Shown: positions 1-10,600 of the stretch, piece after piece
How the letters are laid out: every line of letters begins with the position of its first letter
How positions within the stretch are numbered: position 1 is the first letter of the stretch
The notes under the pieces: model-generated
The model's input: only the letters and a program-made list of their open reading frames with translations
Told to the model about the DNA's origin: nothing
Databases searched by the model: none
Translations under genes and position numbers: made by a program
NCBI GenBank assembly: GCA_026018925.1
Contig: JAKSZU010000003.1
Span: 3,857,867-3,921,866, forward strand
Source: Tupaia tana
Taxonomy: Eukaryota; Chordata; Mammalia; Scandentia; Tupaiidae
Direction: 5' to 3'
DNA length: 64,000 nt

Positions 1-125
1 GACTGTATTATCCCACAACAACCTTATGCAGAAACTGAGGCACCGAGAAACACGATGTTTCCATGTTGGAAGAAGAGCTAGGATTGAAAGCCCGGAAATC
101 TGTCTCCAGAGCTCCTGCTCATCCA
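1..125 (-). repeat. MIR SINE fragment, cut by window edge
   Basis: The text 'gcagaaactgaggcaccgag' followed by 'gctaggattgaaagcccgg' is the reverse complement of the MIR core and tRNA-like region. The element continues beyond the left edge. It is an old mammalian repeat with no expected function. Confidence 0.7.
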
Positions 126-689
126 GACTGTATCAATCAGATTATAGTGCAAACCTTAGCCTGGAGGCCTTTTAAGGTAACATTGCATTTTTCTAATTGA
201 TTGGAAATCAATTTTCCAATTTAGCTCCCAGGAGCTGTTCCTAGGCTTGTCAGAGGTATTTATAGTTGGACCATATACTCCCATGCCTGCATGTGGTTTG
301 CATATTAAAAGGGATTAATCCTAAATTGATTCTGACCTTATTGTATAGCAGCCTTTCCAGCTTTTAATCTCTTCCCTTTTTCTTTGAGCTTTTAGTATTA
401 CTTCCACTTAGCTACTGAGGATTGAGTCACTCTTCAGTTTTCTCTGCCTAGCAAAAAAAATCCCAGGAACATGTTCCAAAGGGCCTGTGACAGAGCTGGA
501 TGAGTAAAGCTGGCCTCCCACAGATCTTCAGAGCAAGAGCTACGAGAGAGGGAAGCACACAAAGATATCTCAGAAAACCAGGGAAAATTTTAGAAAACAG
601 AAGTTTGTGCTTCTTCGAGGGAGGTTTGCAGGTCCTTGCTCCACTGCTTTGAGAAGTTCAGGAGCTTCCCTAGTAGAAAAACATGTAAA
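126..689. other. Unassigned non-coding stretch
   Basis: I see no credible ORF, no repeat I can name and no RNA structure. The base composition is ordinary for intergenic mammalian DNA. Confidence 0.5.
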
Positions 690-868
690 TGGGCTGGGCC
701 TGGAGCTCAGCAGTTAGAGAGCTGTATCCCAGAAGGCCAACCATGGTTAAAATTCCCACCCTGGTAGCTTTAAAACTCACCAGATATATAGGTGTGTGAC
801 CAAAATCCCAATGGGATGGAGAAATGGAGGAAAAGGGATTATGGCATGACCATGTCCCATTGAGGGAG

Positions 869-938
<70 letters not shown>

Positions 939-973
939 ACAAGCACATGTGTTCTCTGGCAATAAGAAAGAAA
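690..973 (+). mobile_element. tRNA-derived SINE (CYN-like, class A, diverged)
   Basis: The element reads 'gctcagcagttagag', a damaged B box 'ggttaaaattccc', then 'ggaggaaaagggatt' and 'ttctctggcaataag'. It is clearly diverged from the young copies, so it is old. Its pyrimidine tract has expanded into the (TC)n(AC)n microsatellite inside it. Confidence 0.75.
871..942. repeat. (TC)n(AC)n compound microsatellite
   Basis: About 21 TC units are followed by about 13 AC units. The tract sits where intact SINE copies carry a short 'tctctctgtctctc' run, so it probably arose by slippage of that run. Confidence 0.95.
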
Positions 974-2189
974 ATAAAACTGTATAAAAGACCATCTGAT
1001 CCTTATAGGCTGCAAAGTATCTGGAGAGGAACCCCAGTAGGCCTCACTTCTTTCTAGGGCAGCCCCACCACTCACAGGCAGGAACATTACACAGCCGACC
1101 ACTGGGGGACCACGTCACTAGTCCTGCTGCGTTTTTGGAATACTCTAATTTAGATGGCCAGGTCTTAACCTCTGGAGCCTGATGAATCTCCTTGGGAACC
1201 TAGTGGAAGCTACTGACTGTCTCCTGTGAAACGCTCGTGTGCATATACCTAAACACGCATGCACATGTCTGGGTACACGCACATGCCTAACCACATGTGA
1301 GCCTGCCAGGGAGGTTCTTGATACAGTGATCCACCCCCAGCCTCATCCAGCCTTGGGTCACAGATACACATATTCCTGGGGTATTCAGGAGAGTCTCCAG
1401 ACATGAGCCCAGAACTTCCTTCTGTGGGCCAACCTTGTGGACGGTGCATTCTGCCTTGGCACCACCTTCTGGCTCCTGCTGCTGTGCTTTTGGGACTGTG
1501 ATCTGTGATGGTCTGTGAACTTTTTCAGGACTATGTAAATGTCATCTGGAAATATCCATCGAAAATATGTAATGACATATGCTTTCATTTTTACATATGA
1601 TTAAAAACCTTTTATGAACCTAATAATTGCACTGGGAAGGATTATTAAAATTAACATGCATAAATAGAAAAACACAACAGCAGAATTTCCTGAAACCTTA
1701 CTCAGTATTCCATGTAGAACATGGTTACCATGGAACATCTAGCACCAAGAAAGCTTGTAAAAAGCACGGACACTCACAGGTAGTTGTAGTTTTCTATTTA
1801 AGGAAGGACTATATGATCATTGCAATGTCAGTATTCCCTAAAGGGTTCAATTACTGTATTTTTTGCCTCTAAGTTATAAATTTCTATTGGGTCACATTTA
1901 TTATTATCAGTTCAGTGTTTGAGTAGCGTTGATTAATCTGAGTAGAGATGAATATTTGCGTTAGCAGTACTTGTGGTTCTACTATAAATAAACCTTAAGC
2001 ATGTCCATATTGTAATTCAAACATTAATCACCATCCTCGTATTGCCGATAGTAAATAATCCTCGGAATATGCGTGTGCACTGACTTGCATGGACATTTCT
2101 CCAAGGAAGACACAAGTGATCGGCACACACACTCAGGCCTTGAGTAACCCTGTCGTCCACATGATAGCGGCAGACTTAAAACATTCTTT
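974..2189. other. Unassigned non-coding stretch
   Basis: The longest open frames are under 85 codons, unrelated to any protein I recognise, and AT-rich towards the right. No repeat family could be named. Confidence 0.5.
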
Positions 2190-2400
2190 GCACATTTTTA
2201 ACGTTTATTTTATTCCTTTCCTGAGAGAAAAGAACAACTTCTACATGGTCTCATCATGCCATGATCTCCCCCAAGATTCAAGGGTGTGCATGCACATGCC
2301 AGGTGTGCAAAGGGTACCAAGGACCTGAACCCCAGGTCTTGGCATAACTCGCGGCATTACACAGCAGTGCCCTCCCTCCCAGCTGCACCACTGCATCTAG
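2190..2400 (-). repeat. Older second SINE family, diverged copy
   Basis: The stretch starts with a T-rich run and 'ctgagagaaaagaac', and contains 'caaggacctgaacccc', resembling the tRNA-like box of the copies near 15.6, 33.3 and 49.3 kb. The match is loose, so the family call is tentative. Confidence 0.4.
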
Positions 2401-3980
2401 GCCGTTATGCACGACTGACATGTCAGACACTCAGAATTGGACTTCCACATGGCGTCTCTCAGACCAAGCAAATGGTTGGCATAACCCATAGCAGCCCAGG
2501 TGAAAGGAACGTTAATCCACTGCATCTTACACCTCAGGTGACGCTAACGGTTCCACTCATGATCTCATCTATCCCCGCAGTTGGAAAGATTAAGCATTAT
2601 TTCCCTTTTTCGAAGCACAGAAGTGAGATTGTGTGGGCTATGTAAATCTAGACGATCACACAGGAAGTCAGTGGGTCAGCCGGGAGAGAAATACTGTTGT
2701 ACCTGGCTCCAAATAGCACACTTTGGCCCAGTCCCTGCAGTGGTGATTTGCCAGACACTTCGCATCTGCTGAACTGCAATGTGGAAGAGAGTTTGTATAT
2801 AGCTAGATGATGGTTCCTCCTACTTCTATTTCCTTTTCATAAAGCTTATAAAAAATTAAGCTTCTAAATTTTCCACCTAATGTCTGCAGTCTGGCAAGAG
2901 AGCCAGGGAAGCCACGGTTTTCTACAATAACTGATTAACCCAGTAGAAAGTCACTTGACCCTGAGAGCCCTGACCTGCTGGAAGCCAATCAGTAGGAAGA
3001 GGGCCATGTCTTCTGCATTGTCATTCTGACCAGAGTATGTGCAGCGCAGACTCATTTTCTGTTAAACAGAATGCAAATAAAAGGCTGAGGCACTTAGAGC
3101 TGGGCCTGCTTCCTTCTTTACCCGGCCTTAAGTGAGCCTCTGAGTCCAATTACCCGCAGCCTGCGTAGCGAGGTGTGCTCGGGTTCAGATGTCAACCGTG
3201 CAGGAACCCCTGGGAGCCAGTTTGGGGCTTAACATTTTTAATAATATCCTTTTAATGAATGTGTGTTTCACTAAGATATTTCTAACGAGTTTTGCTTTTA
3301 TGTGAGGAAGGAATACCAGCTCTAGAGGAATCCAGTTGAACCTATTTTCAGAGTAAAGTTGGGATACGATAATTCTGCATTTATCATTTAAGTTAATTGT
3401 AATGAGCTTATGTCTAATGAGCCTTACCTCTAAACTCCATTTAAGACAATAGTTAATTACTTCATTTTAATAAATGTTGTCAGGATAGAGAATATAGCAA
3501 TGACTGAGCACTCAATTACTACTGAGGCTAGAAAATGAAGATATACAGAGCTTAATGAGAGACGTAATCTAAAAAAGCAATTAGCATCCAGAGGTGGCAT
3601 AGGATATTCTCCCAAAAGCTACACGAAGCAAAGCAATGTGTTTGAGATAAACACAGCCTCAGAGCAGATTAACTTGCTAAGTGTCTGCTCCATGTGTCTC
3701 CGTGCCCCTGCCCTTCAGTCGTTGGGTCTTCAGTTGAGGTCATCGAGTCTAGAAAGGTAATACAGATTTTGCAGCCAACAGCTATTCAATGGCATTTCGA
3801 TGAGTCAAAGCCTTCCTCCTGGAATCAGTGGTTAGGATATTACTCTATCACTTTCTTGCTTACTTTCTGATGAATGGAGGTAGAAGTCCAGAAAATCAGT
3901 GGCCTGGGGGGGGGGGGAACACTAAAAGAAACAAATTTTACTTTCTGATGGAATGCGTGTTTAGATTTTCACATATTATT
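2401..3980. other. Unassigned AT-rich non-coding stretch
   Basis: There are no ORFs of note and no named repeat. A 12-base G run lies at about 3907-3918. The rest is AT-rich and featureless to the eye. Confidence 0.5.
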
Positions 3981-3995
3981 ATCATCCTGAATCTT

Positions 3996-4797
3996 TTTTT
4001 AATTTATATTTTTTATTTAATTTGCTTTTATACATTCAATCACATTATTTAGCTTACAAGCTAAATATTTCAACATGTGAACATTTCTCCCTAGTCTAGT
4101 TGATAAAACTATAAAATATCTTCAACAGATAATGCCACATTTCTTTGTCCCATTAATGCTTTGCCTCCCTATTTTTCTTCTAAATGTCCATCCTCAGACC
4201 CTACTCTTTCACACACACTATATCTGGTATTCACATCCATTTAATGTGTTTCTATATCCTTTAGTCAATCAGTTTCAGTCATAGAGTGCGGGCACTTGGT
4301 ATACATTAAGTGGGGACATACAATGTCTCTCATAGCCTGGCTTGCTTCACTCAGCAGTAAATCTTCCATATTCTTCCACTTTCTGTCAAAAGCCAGGGTT
4401 TTGTTGTTTTTATGGCTGAATAGTATTCCATAGAGTATATGTGCCACAGTTTTTCAATCTATTCATCTGTTCGTGGGCATTTGGGTTGGTTCCATGTCTC
4501 AGCAATTGTGAATAGTGCTACAATAAACATCGTTGTGCCAGCACTTTTCTAATTAAGAATTCTTCTGTCCTTTGGCAGATCAAAACAACAATGAGATACC
4601 ACCTAACCCCAGTCAGAATGACTAAGATTAAAAAAACAAAAGATGATAAGTGCTGGTGGGGGTGTGGTGAAAGGGAAACTCTCTTACACTGCTGGTGGGA
4701 ATGTACACTGGTCCAGCCATTGTGGAGAACAATTTGGAGATTCCTCAGAAATCTACAAATAGAACTACCATATGATCCAGCAATCCCACTCCTTGGT
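3996..4797 (-). mobile_element. L1 insertion with 5' inversion (twin-primed)
   Basis: From 3996 to about 4545 the sequence is an L1 3' end in minus orientation: poly(A) side, 3'UTR, then the ORF2 end seen as 'tggctgaatagtattccata'. From about 4546 to 4797 it is L1 ORF2 in plus orientation ('caatgagataccacctaacc' to 'agcaatcccactcc'). In L1 order the inverted piece comes just before the 3' piece. The flanks carry a near-perfect 15-bp TSD (3981-3995 and 4798-4812; 'atcatcctgaatctt' versus 'atcattctgaatctt'). This arrangement is the classic twin-priming product. It is 5'-truncated and carries no full ORF. Confidence 0.88.
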
Positions 4798-4812
4798 ATC
4801 ATTCTGAATCTT

Positions 4813-6069
4813 AAAAACGCAGATCAAGGGGAATGGTTTTCATACTCTCCTGGAGAGTGGGAAGGGCTCTCTCCATATGAATGGATTGAAACAACTCTTG
4901 CCAAGGAACTTGTGCTTCACTTAGGAAACAGACCTTGGCCACCAATACCAGGAATGAACTGTTGTTTCACTCCCTTTCTTCCCACTACATGACTTTGAGA
5001 TGAGTGGTTCAGATGGGATTAGCCCAGTGACTACCACTCCGAGTTTTGTCTTGAGGGAGCAGCCTGAGAGAAAGAAAAAGAAAGTGAGGATGAAGAGGGA
5101 GGGAGGCAGAGCGGGCAGGGCAGGCCGCCTCCGCCATGCTCACCATTGGGGGTGGGGGGCACAAGCCCACGAGGAGACACTGCCAGCTGTTTCAGCAATC
5201 ATGCATGTACACCAATACCCTTTATGGAAAACCATGCTTTGAGAAAGTCCCTTCGAAGGAAAAGGAGGCCATGAATCCACCTGCTCCCTCCCACGGACCG
5301 ACACTGTCCTCAACAGGAGTCACCAGCCGTCCTTCCAGGCTGCATGACCTGGCCACTTCAGTGCTACCCAGGGAGCCGTGTCCTGAGGTTGTAGGCATGC
5401 CAGAGGCCCTTGTGCAGCAGAACTGTATGGAGCCATGATGGGCTGCCTGCTTACCTGCAAGGAAGGGAAAGGAAGGAGTTTCTAGTCACTCACCCTGAGC
5501 TAGGAGCAGTCAGGGGGTGAGCCACTCAGGCCCTCTGCTCTGTGACTTGCTGATTCACAATGCTAACAGCAAAAAGAAGCCACAGAGGGGACCAGAAGCG
5601 AGTCAGGCTGAGGAAATCTGATCTGTTCCCTTCACATTTCCAACAAAATCCACCAATTACATATGTATGTGAGGACAATGAGATACAACTTCTGAGTACT
5701 GAATACAATTAGCTCATCTCCCATAGCCTGTCTTTGTATCTACTGGGGACAGTTGCGGAAAGATCTGGTGTTCTCAGCCTTCCTGAGTCAGCACTCTCCC
5801 AGGCAGGTGACCCGCCCAGTGAGGAGGTAGAAAGTCCACAGGGAGTGCAGGTCTAGCTACAGCATCAGGAAAATGCATGTTAAACCTGCACATTTCAGAC
5901 AAAAGAGCGCTGGGTGTGAAACAGGAAATTAACATCCAGGCAGAGATAAAGCCTCCCTAAGTAAAGCTGCAGTAGCCATTTTCATCTCTGGAGGTGTTTG
6001 CCAGTCTGAGAGTCCCAGCCATGAGGAACATCAAGTAGGCAAAGGGTTATTACTGGATGTAGGAGAAGG
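4813..6069. other. Unassigned non-coding stretch
   Basis: Frames of up to about 130 codons on the left are continuations of L1 ORF2 or chance. A purine-rich patch lies near 5070-5110. I recognise no gene or repeat. Confidence 0.5.
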
Positions 6070-6249
6070 TAGTGCCTTTCTTGCTTTTTCTTTCTCTCTC
6101 TCTCTCCCTTCCTCCCTCCCTTCCTTCCTTCCTTCCTTCCTTCCTTCCTTCCTTCCTTCCTTCCTTTCTTTTTTCTTTCTTCTTTTTCTTCTCTATCTTT
6201 CTCTTTCTTCTGTCTTTCTCCTTTCTTTCTTTTTCTTTCTTTTTTTTTT
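6070..6249. repeat. (CCTT)n/(TTTC)n microsatellite at a SINE tail
   Basis: A run of CCTT units (about 6105-6170) passes into irregular TTTC and T-rich sequence. It abuts the 3' end of the minus-strand SINE that follows, so it probably grew from the SINE poly(A) tail. The long lysine- or phenylalanine-rich ORFs here are artefacts. Confidence 0.9.
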
Positions 6250-6485
6250 TCCTTAAATTTGCTTACAGGGTATGTGTGCTCAGCAGTGAGAAAGAGAAGA
6301 GAGAGATATTGAGAGAGAGAAAAGGTGCAAAGGCAGCCCCCAAGGGAAATGACCACGCTGCAACTCCTTCTCCTTTGTTCTCCTTGGGATTTGGGGTGTG
6401 GGTGATAGGTTTTTTTAAGCCACCAGGTCGCATAGTTGGCCATATGGGATCCAGCCACCTTAACCACCACGCCACCTGCTGGCCT
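6250..6485 (-). mobile_element. tRNA-derived SINE (CYN-like, class C)
   Basis: In plus orientation it ends 'ccttaaccaccacgccacct', the reverse complement of the class C head. It also contains 'ctccttctcctttgttctcc', the GGAGAA block. The tail side is the microsatellite to its left. Confidence 0.85.
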
Positions 6486-6869
6486 GGTGCTGAGATGGAG
6501 GAGACACGAACACAGAGCAAGAACCAGGATTTAACAGTTCTGCACCGTGGGATTCTGCTGCATGAGTTGCAGTGAGGGAAGCTGAGGGCTGGGCTGGGAC
6601 ATGACTGGAAGGTCTCCCGACTGGGTGGTACGTGGATACAAAAGTTCTGCAAGGAACAGCCTGATGCCTGGCTCCACTTGCAAGATACCAAAGGGGCTCA
6701 AAACTCATGAAAAACTACCCAGGCCCAACACTACCCAACTGCTCATCAGCTTAAAGAAAATGATGCCTCACTCTTGTTGTCTGAGAGAGCACAAAGATTT
6801 TACTAGGAAAACTTTTTCCTTCCCTTTCTACTTTCTTTTCCATTCTCCACCCCCACCACCACAATAACC
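6486..6869. other. Unassigned non-coding stretch
   Basis: Nothing recognised. Short overlapping ORFs on both strands look like chance. Confidence 0.45.
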
Positions 6870-7190
6870 AGCATGCAATGAAAAAAATTTATACAACATG
6901 GAGAAGCAGAAAACTGTGACCCATAATCAAAAGAATAAATTTGACAATAGAAGCAGTCAGTCAGCCAAGAGCTAGATTTTGGAATTAGCAGACAGGGACT
7001 TGGAGCAACTACTGTAAATACATTGGAGAAGAGGCATAATGGTGATCCATTACAGCAAGGAAAAAAAAGAAAGGACAACTACAAAATATAAAATCCAGGC
7101 CTGAGCCACAAAATGTATAAAGCAGAGAATCCCATGTGCTTAATAACAGAAGGAAAGCTTAGCAAATCAAAGCAGCCCAGTAAAAACTAG
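6870..7190 (+). repeat. Old L1 fragment (5' region)
   Basis: Wording such as 'ctgtgacccataatcaaaag' and 'tttggaattagcagacaggg' matches the region around ORF1 of old mammalian L1 (L1M) elements. It is heavily mutated and non-coding. Confidence 0.55.
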
Positions 7191-7296
7191 ACAAACTCAA
7201 ATCTTGGTCTATTTCCAGTAACTGTCATTTCTTCATTATGAGCCACTTTTTTTCTGCTTATTTTTATATCCAGGAATTTTTTCATTATTATTATCA

Positions 7297-7500
7297 GATT
7301 AGAGGTCCCTGACCCCCAGACGAGGACCTGTGTGGTCAGTGGGCTGTCGGGTCCCAGGCTGTGTAGTGGGAGTGGTCAACGGGTGAGTGGGGGGGCTTCC
7401 TCTGTGTTTGCAGCCACTCCCCATCACTCACATGGGCACCTGGGCTCTGCCTCCTGTCAGATCAGCCGCCATATTGGATTCTCGTGGAGCATGAGCCCTA
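7297..7500 (+). repeat. DNA transposon fragment (hAT-like)
   Basis: The text 'gaggtccctgacccccagac', 'gctctgcctcctgtcagatc' and 'ttggattctcgtggagcatg' matches a common mammalian non-autonomous DNA transposon that I believe is hAT-type. The exact family name is not certain from memory. Confidence 0.55.
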
Positions 7501-8132
7501 CTGTTGTGTGACTGTTGCATTGTATATTGCAAAGTGGTCATGGTGGACGTGGGATGCACAGTGGATTGGTGTGCTCAGGGTAACTGGCGACCGCCACCCA
7601 CCCCACACCCCACTCCTGTTAGTGGAGGGATCATCTTGTGCAAGGTCAGTCTCTGGTGCCAGGAAGGTTGGGGCTGCTGTTATAGAGTGTCTTTGTGAAG
7701 TTATCTTCATCTGAAGAGAGTCGACTTTTATTTTGGCAAGTAGTTAAATCACTTAAAAGTGGATGACCTTTATCTTGTTGAGGCTTGGTTTATGACTTAG
7801 TTAGGGTGTGTGTAATTCAGTTTTACCTTTCTTCCCAGAGTGGCCTTACTAGGGACTTGACTAGTTGATTCATGTGTCTCTGCTTACTGGCAAGGCCGCC
7901 TTCTCCCCAGCACGGTGAGCCCACTAACCTCTGCTCTGCTTCCAGGCCTTTGCTCTGCTTTCTGAACCCTGTTGTGGACTCATGGCTTGGGACTTGCTGA
8001 GGGCCTCAGGGAGTATGTTGCAGATATTGGGTCTCACTGCCAGTCTCTGTCAACCAGTGCCCTGACCACCAAGTTCATCCACCTCCGGAGGCATGATTCC
8101 CTGCACCAGGAGGCCTGAGCACAGAGCTCATT
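7501..8132. other. Probable old repeat, family not identified
   Basis: The wording 'cttcatctgaagagagtcga' followed by 'ttcatgtgtctctgcttact' has the feel of an ancient interspersed repeat, but I cannot name it. No coding frame is supported. Confidence 0.35.
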
Positions 8133-8149
8133 TCTGCTGCTCCCTTTCT

Positions 8150-9393
8150 TTCTTTTCTTTTTTTTTATGTAGCGCATATATAGAAAATTTCATTTTATAA
8201 AAACAGTATATTGGGGTATTTTATATATAATTTAGCAGTCTAGTTAATGTTGACAAATGTCAATGTTTTAAGTCACGCATTACATATAAAAAAGAACCCA
8301 AAGGACATTCAGCAGATATTTTACCCCTGAAAGACAAATGTCTGATTTATTTTTTTCTTGTATTTTTTTGAAGAAGATATTCCATTTGTAAATTCAAGTT
8401 TGGTTGGTCCTTTTTAGTCTTTTTGCTCAATATTTTAAATACTTCCATTTTCTTTTTTTTTTTTTTGTAGAGCTTTTGAGCTTCTTGTTTTCTTCTCTCA
8501 AATTCTTGTTTCTTAGCAGCACGCTTAGCTTGTACCTGTTCATATTCTTCTTGTGCCTTCTGATTTGAAGTTTTCTTTTTATTTTTCTTTGGAATCGTAA
8601 TGGAATTTACTGGTTGGCTACACTGTTCTTCTGGCTGAGGCTGGTGAGTACCACGCTGATCTTTAGACCAAGCCTGGTCAGAGCTACATTGTTCTTCAGG
8701 CAAAAGTTGGTCAACTTCGGGACCAGCAGTTAGCGTAATGGCTATGTTGCTGGACTCCCACATAGTCAACCGCGGTTCGAGTCCCAGACCTGGTGGCTTA
8801 AAAATCACGCTGGGCGCATGTGCGTGCGTGCCCAAGATCCCGAGAGGAGAATGGAGGAGAAGGGATCGAGGCGTGGCCATCCCCCCTGGGGGGTGATTTC
8901 CTGCTTTCTGTCTCTCTCTCTCTCTCTGTCTGTCTGGCGAGCACCCGCGCCCTATAGCAAAAACCTCTCCAAAAAAAGGAAAACAAACAAACAAACGAAC
9001 AAAAAATAGTTGATCAACTTCTTCTAACAAAGGCTTGTCGATTTTCCTTAGTTGCTTCTTTACTCTTTCCTCTTCAGCTAAATAGAGATGTTTCAGATGA
9101 TCTGGGTATCGATCTGTGAATTGGGAGTCCTGTGATGTTTGAGTCTTCTTTTCCTTCCATAATAATTTCCTGTAATTTTGCTGAGTCTTAAGTTTTCTCA
9201 GAAATGCAAAGCCTTGTCCCTCGTGAATGCTACCCACGCGGGCTTGCAGACCGTTAGGCCGCCATGTCCTCTGTTTCACCTTCTTATTTCTGAATCCTAC
9301 CGGAGAAGCCCCTTTGCCACTGGTCCCCAAACTCCCAGTCCACCGCTTCGCCACTGGCCTTACCGGCACCATCACAGGCAATTTCGCCAGATC
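8150..9393 (-). pseudogene. CCDC59: Processed retrocopy of CCDC59 (TAP26), split by an in-frame SINE
   Basis: The parent CCDC59 (TAP26/BR22) is a nuclear, lysine-rich coiled-coil protein of about 241 residues described as a partner of thyroid transcription factor 1. This intronless minus-strand copy starts at the ATG at 9372-9370 and stops at 8349-8347. Recognisable blocks in order are TWRPN, VGSxx[46 protein letters not shown] and MEVFKIL. A 17-bp TSD (8133-8149 and 9394-9410, 'tctgctgctccctttct') and an A-rich tail at 8150-8167 show L1-mediated retroposition. A class A SINE inside it, together with one TSD copy, adds 303 bp and keeps the frame open. The last six or so residues differ from the parent, probably through one extra A in an A run. 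An upstream in-frame ATG at 9477 lies in flanking DNA outside the retrocopy and is not parental. Expression is unknown, and I call it a pseudogene by default. Confidence 0.88.
8719..9007 (+). mobile_element. tRNA-derived SINE (CYN-like, class A) inside the CCDC59 retrocopy
   Basis: This is a full-length copy from 'gggaccagcagttagcgtaa' to the A/C-rich tail, with the B box 'ggttcgagtcc'. A 14-bp TSD flanks it (8705-8718 'agttggtcaacttc' and 9008-9021 'agttgatcaacttc'). It is antisense to the retrocopy and therefore younger than it. Confidence 0.95.
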
Positions 9394-9410
9394 TCTGCTG
9401 CTCCCTTTCT

Positions 9411-10187
9411 CTGAGGATGGCAGCCCTGTGGTGGGTGCTGACCCGCCCCTGACAGCTGCTGTTTTACACGTTTCCACACCATTTGTTGTTCTATGGCCAG
9501 AGAGTGGGTCATACAGCAGCTCCCATCAGGGCTGGGCCTGGAAGTTTCTCTGCCCACCTGCTTCTGCCTACTGTTTACATCCACATTCAAGGGCACTTCT
9601 CTAGTTTCTCTTTCATGTCCCTTAATGAAGAATTAAGCTTTCAATATCCTGGGTCTCCTAGTAAATTTGTAACTGCTGTACCCATGGCATGTATAAATGT
9701 GTCATATTACACAGAGTTAGGTAGTGTCCCTTCTACCCTCTAAGATCCCTGGGAGTAGTGGCCGTGTAGGAATGATAATTCCATTTCCACCGCCCAGCCC
9801 AATTCCTGGCACAAAACACACAGCCCCTAAATGTAAGCTGTGTTGTATGTGGCTGCCGTGAAGGAAGGAACCATGAGCAGGGATCGCTGTCACTCCATAG
9901 AAATTGTTACCCTGCGATCTCTGTCATAATTTCAGCAGTTCCACGTTTCCTAAAAGAGCAATTGCAGATTCTACCAATTTGTTACAATGATCTGGCCCCT
10001 CTCTGTGCTGCCCTCTAGAGGCGATGCTTCCAGAATACGCCAACTTTTCAAGGCAGAAGGGTTGTACTAAGAAACCACAGAAAAATGTCAGGTGAACTGA
10101 GTGTCTTAGGGACACAGCATTCACAATCAAGGAGCAGTTTAACGCAGCAGACCCAGCCTGGGTGAGGGAGGCACCGGTAAGTGTGGT
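9411..10187. other. Unassigned non-coding stretch
   Basis: This is flanking DNA to the right of the CCDC59 retrocopy. I recognise no gene or repeat. Confidence 0.45.
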
Positions 10188-10600
10188 GTTCTTATGGGTC
10201 AAATTATGCCTCCGCCCCTCCAAAAAAAAAGGGAAAGAAATGTTGAAGTCCTGATTAATCTCCAGCATCTCAGAATGGACTTTATTTGAGACAGTATCGG
10301 CAGGGTGAGTCCCTAATCTAATCTGCGCCCACGCAAGAGAAGACGACACAGGTGAGAAGTGCACCACATGCAGGTGGGAGCAGAGACAGGGCTGCTCTGA
10401 GCCGAGGAGAGCGGCCACACCAGCACCTGGAAGAGGCAGGAAGACCCTCCTGGGCAGCTTTCAGGGCAGCGTGGCTCTGCCAACGCCCTGGTTTTGCACT
10501 TCTATCCTTGGGGACTTTTACGACAATAAATAAATAAATTGCTGTTATTTGAGTCACTGCATCTGTGGTAATTTGCTCTAGCAGCCCTGGAGTAAGACGC
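10188..10600 (+). repeat. MLT1-type MaLR solo LTR
   Basis: In order it shows 'caaattatgcctccgcccct', 'atgttgaagtcctgattaat', 'atggactttatttgagacag', 'gcagcgtggctctgccaacg' and 'caataaataaataaattgct'. This is the order of an MLT1 LTR, including its poly(A) signal. It is an old, diverged non-coding remnant. Confidence 0.75.

Noticed and set aside
4591..4992. 133-codon ORF with WECTLVQPLWRTIW-like text
   Set aside because: It is the end of L1 ORF2 in the inverted part of the twin-primed L1 running into flanking DNA, not a host gene.
5982..6575. ORFs of 162-167 codons on both strands
   Set aside because: They are low-complexity translations of the CCTT/TTTC microsatellite and the adjacent SINE.
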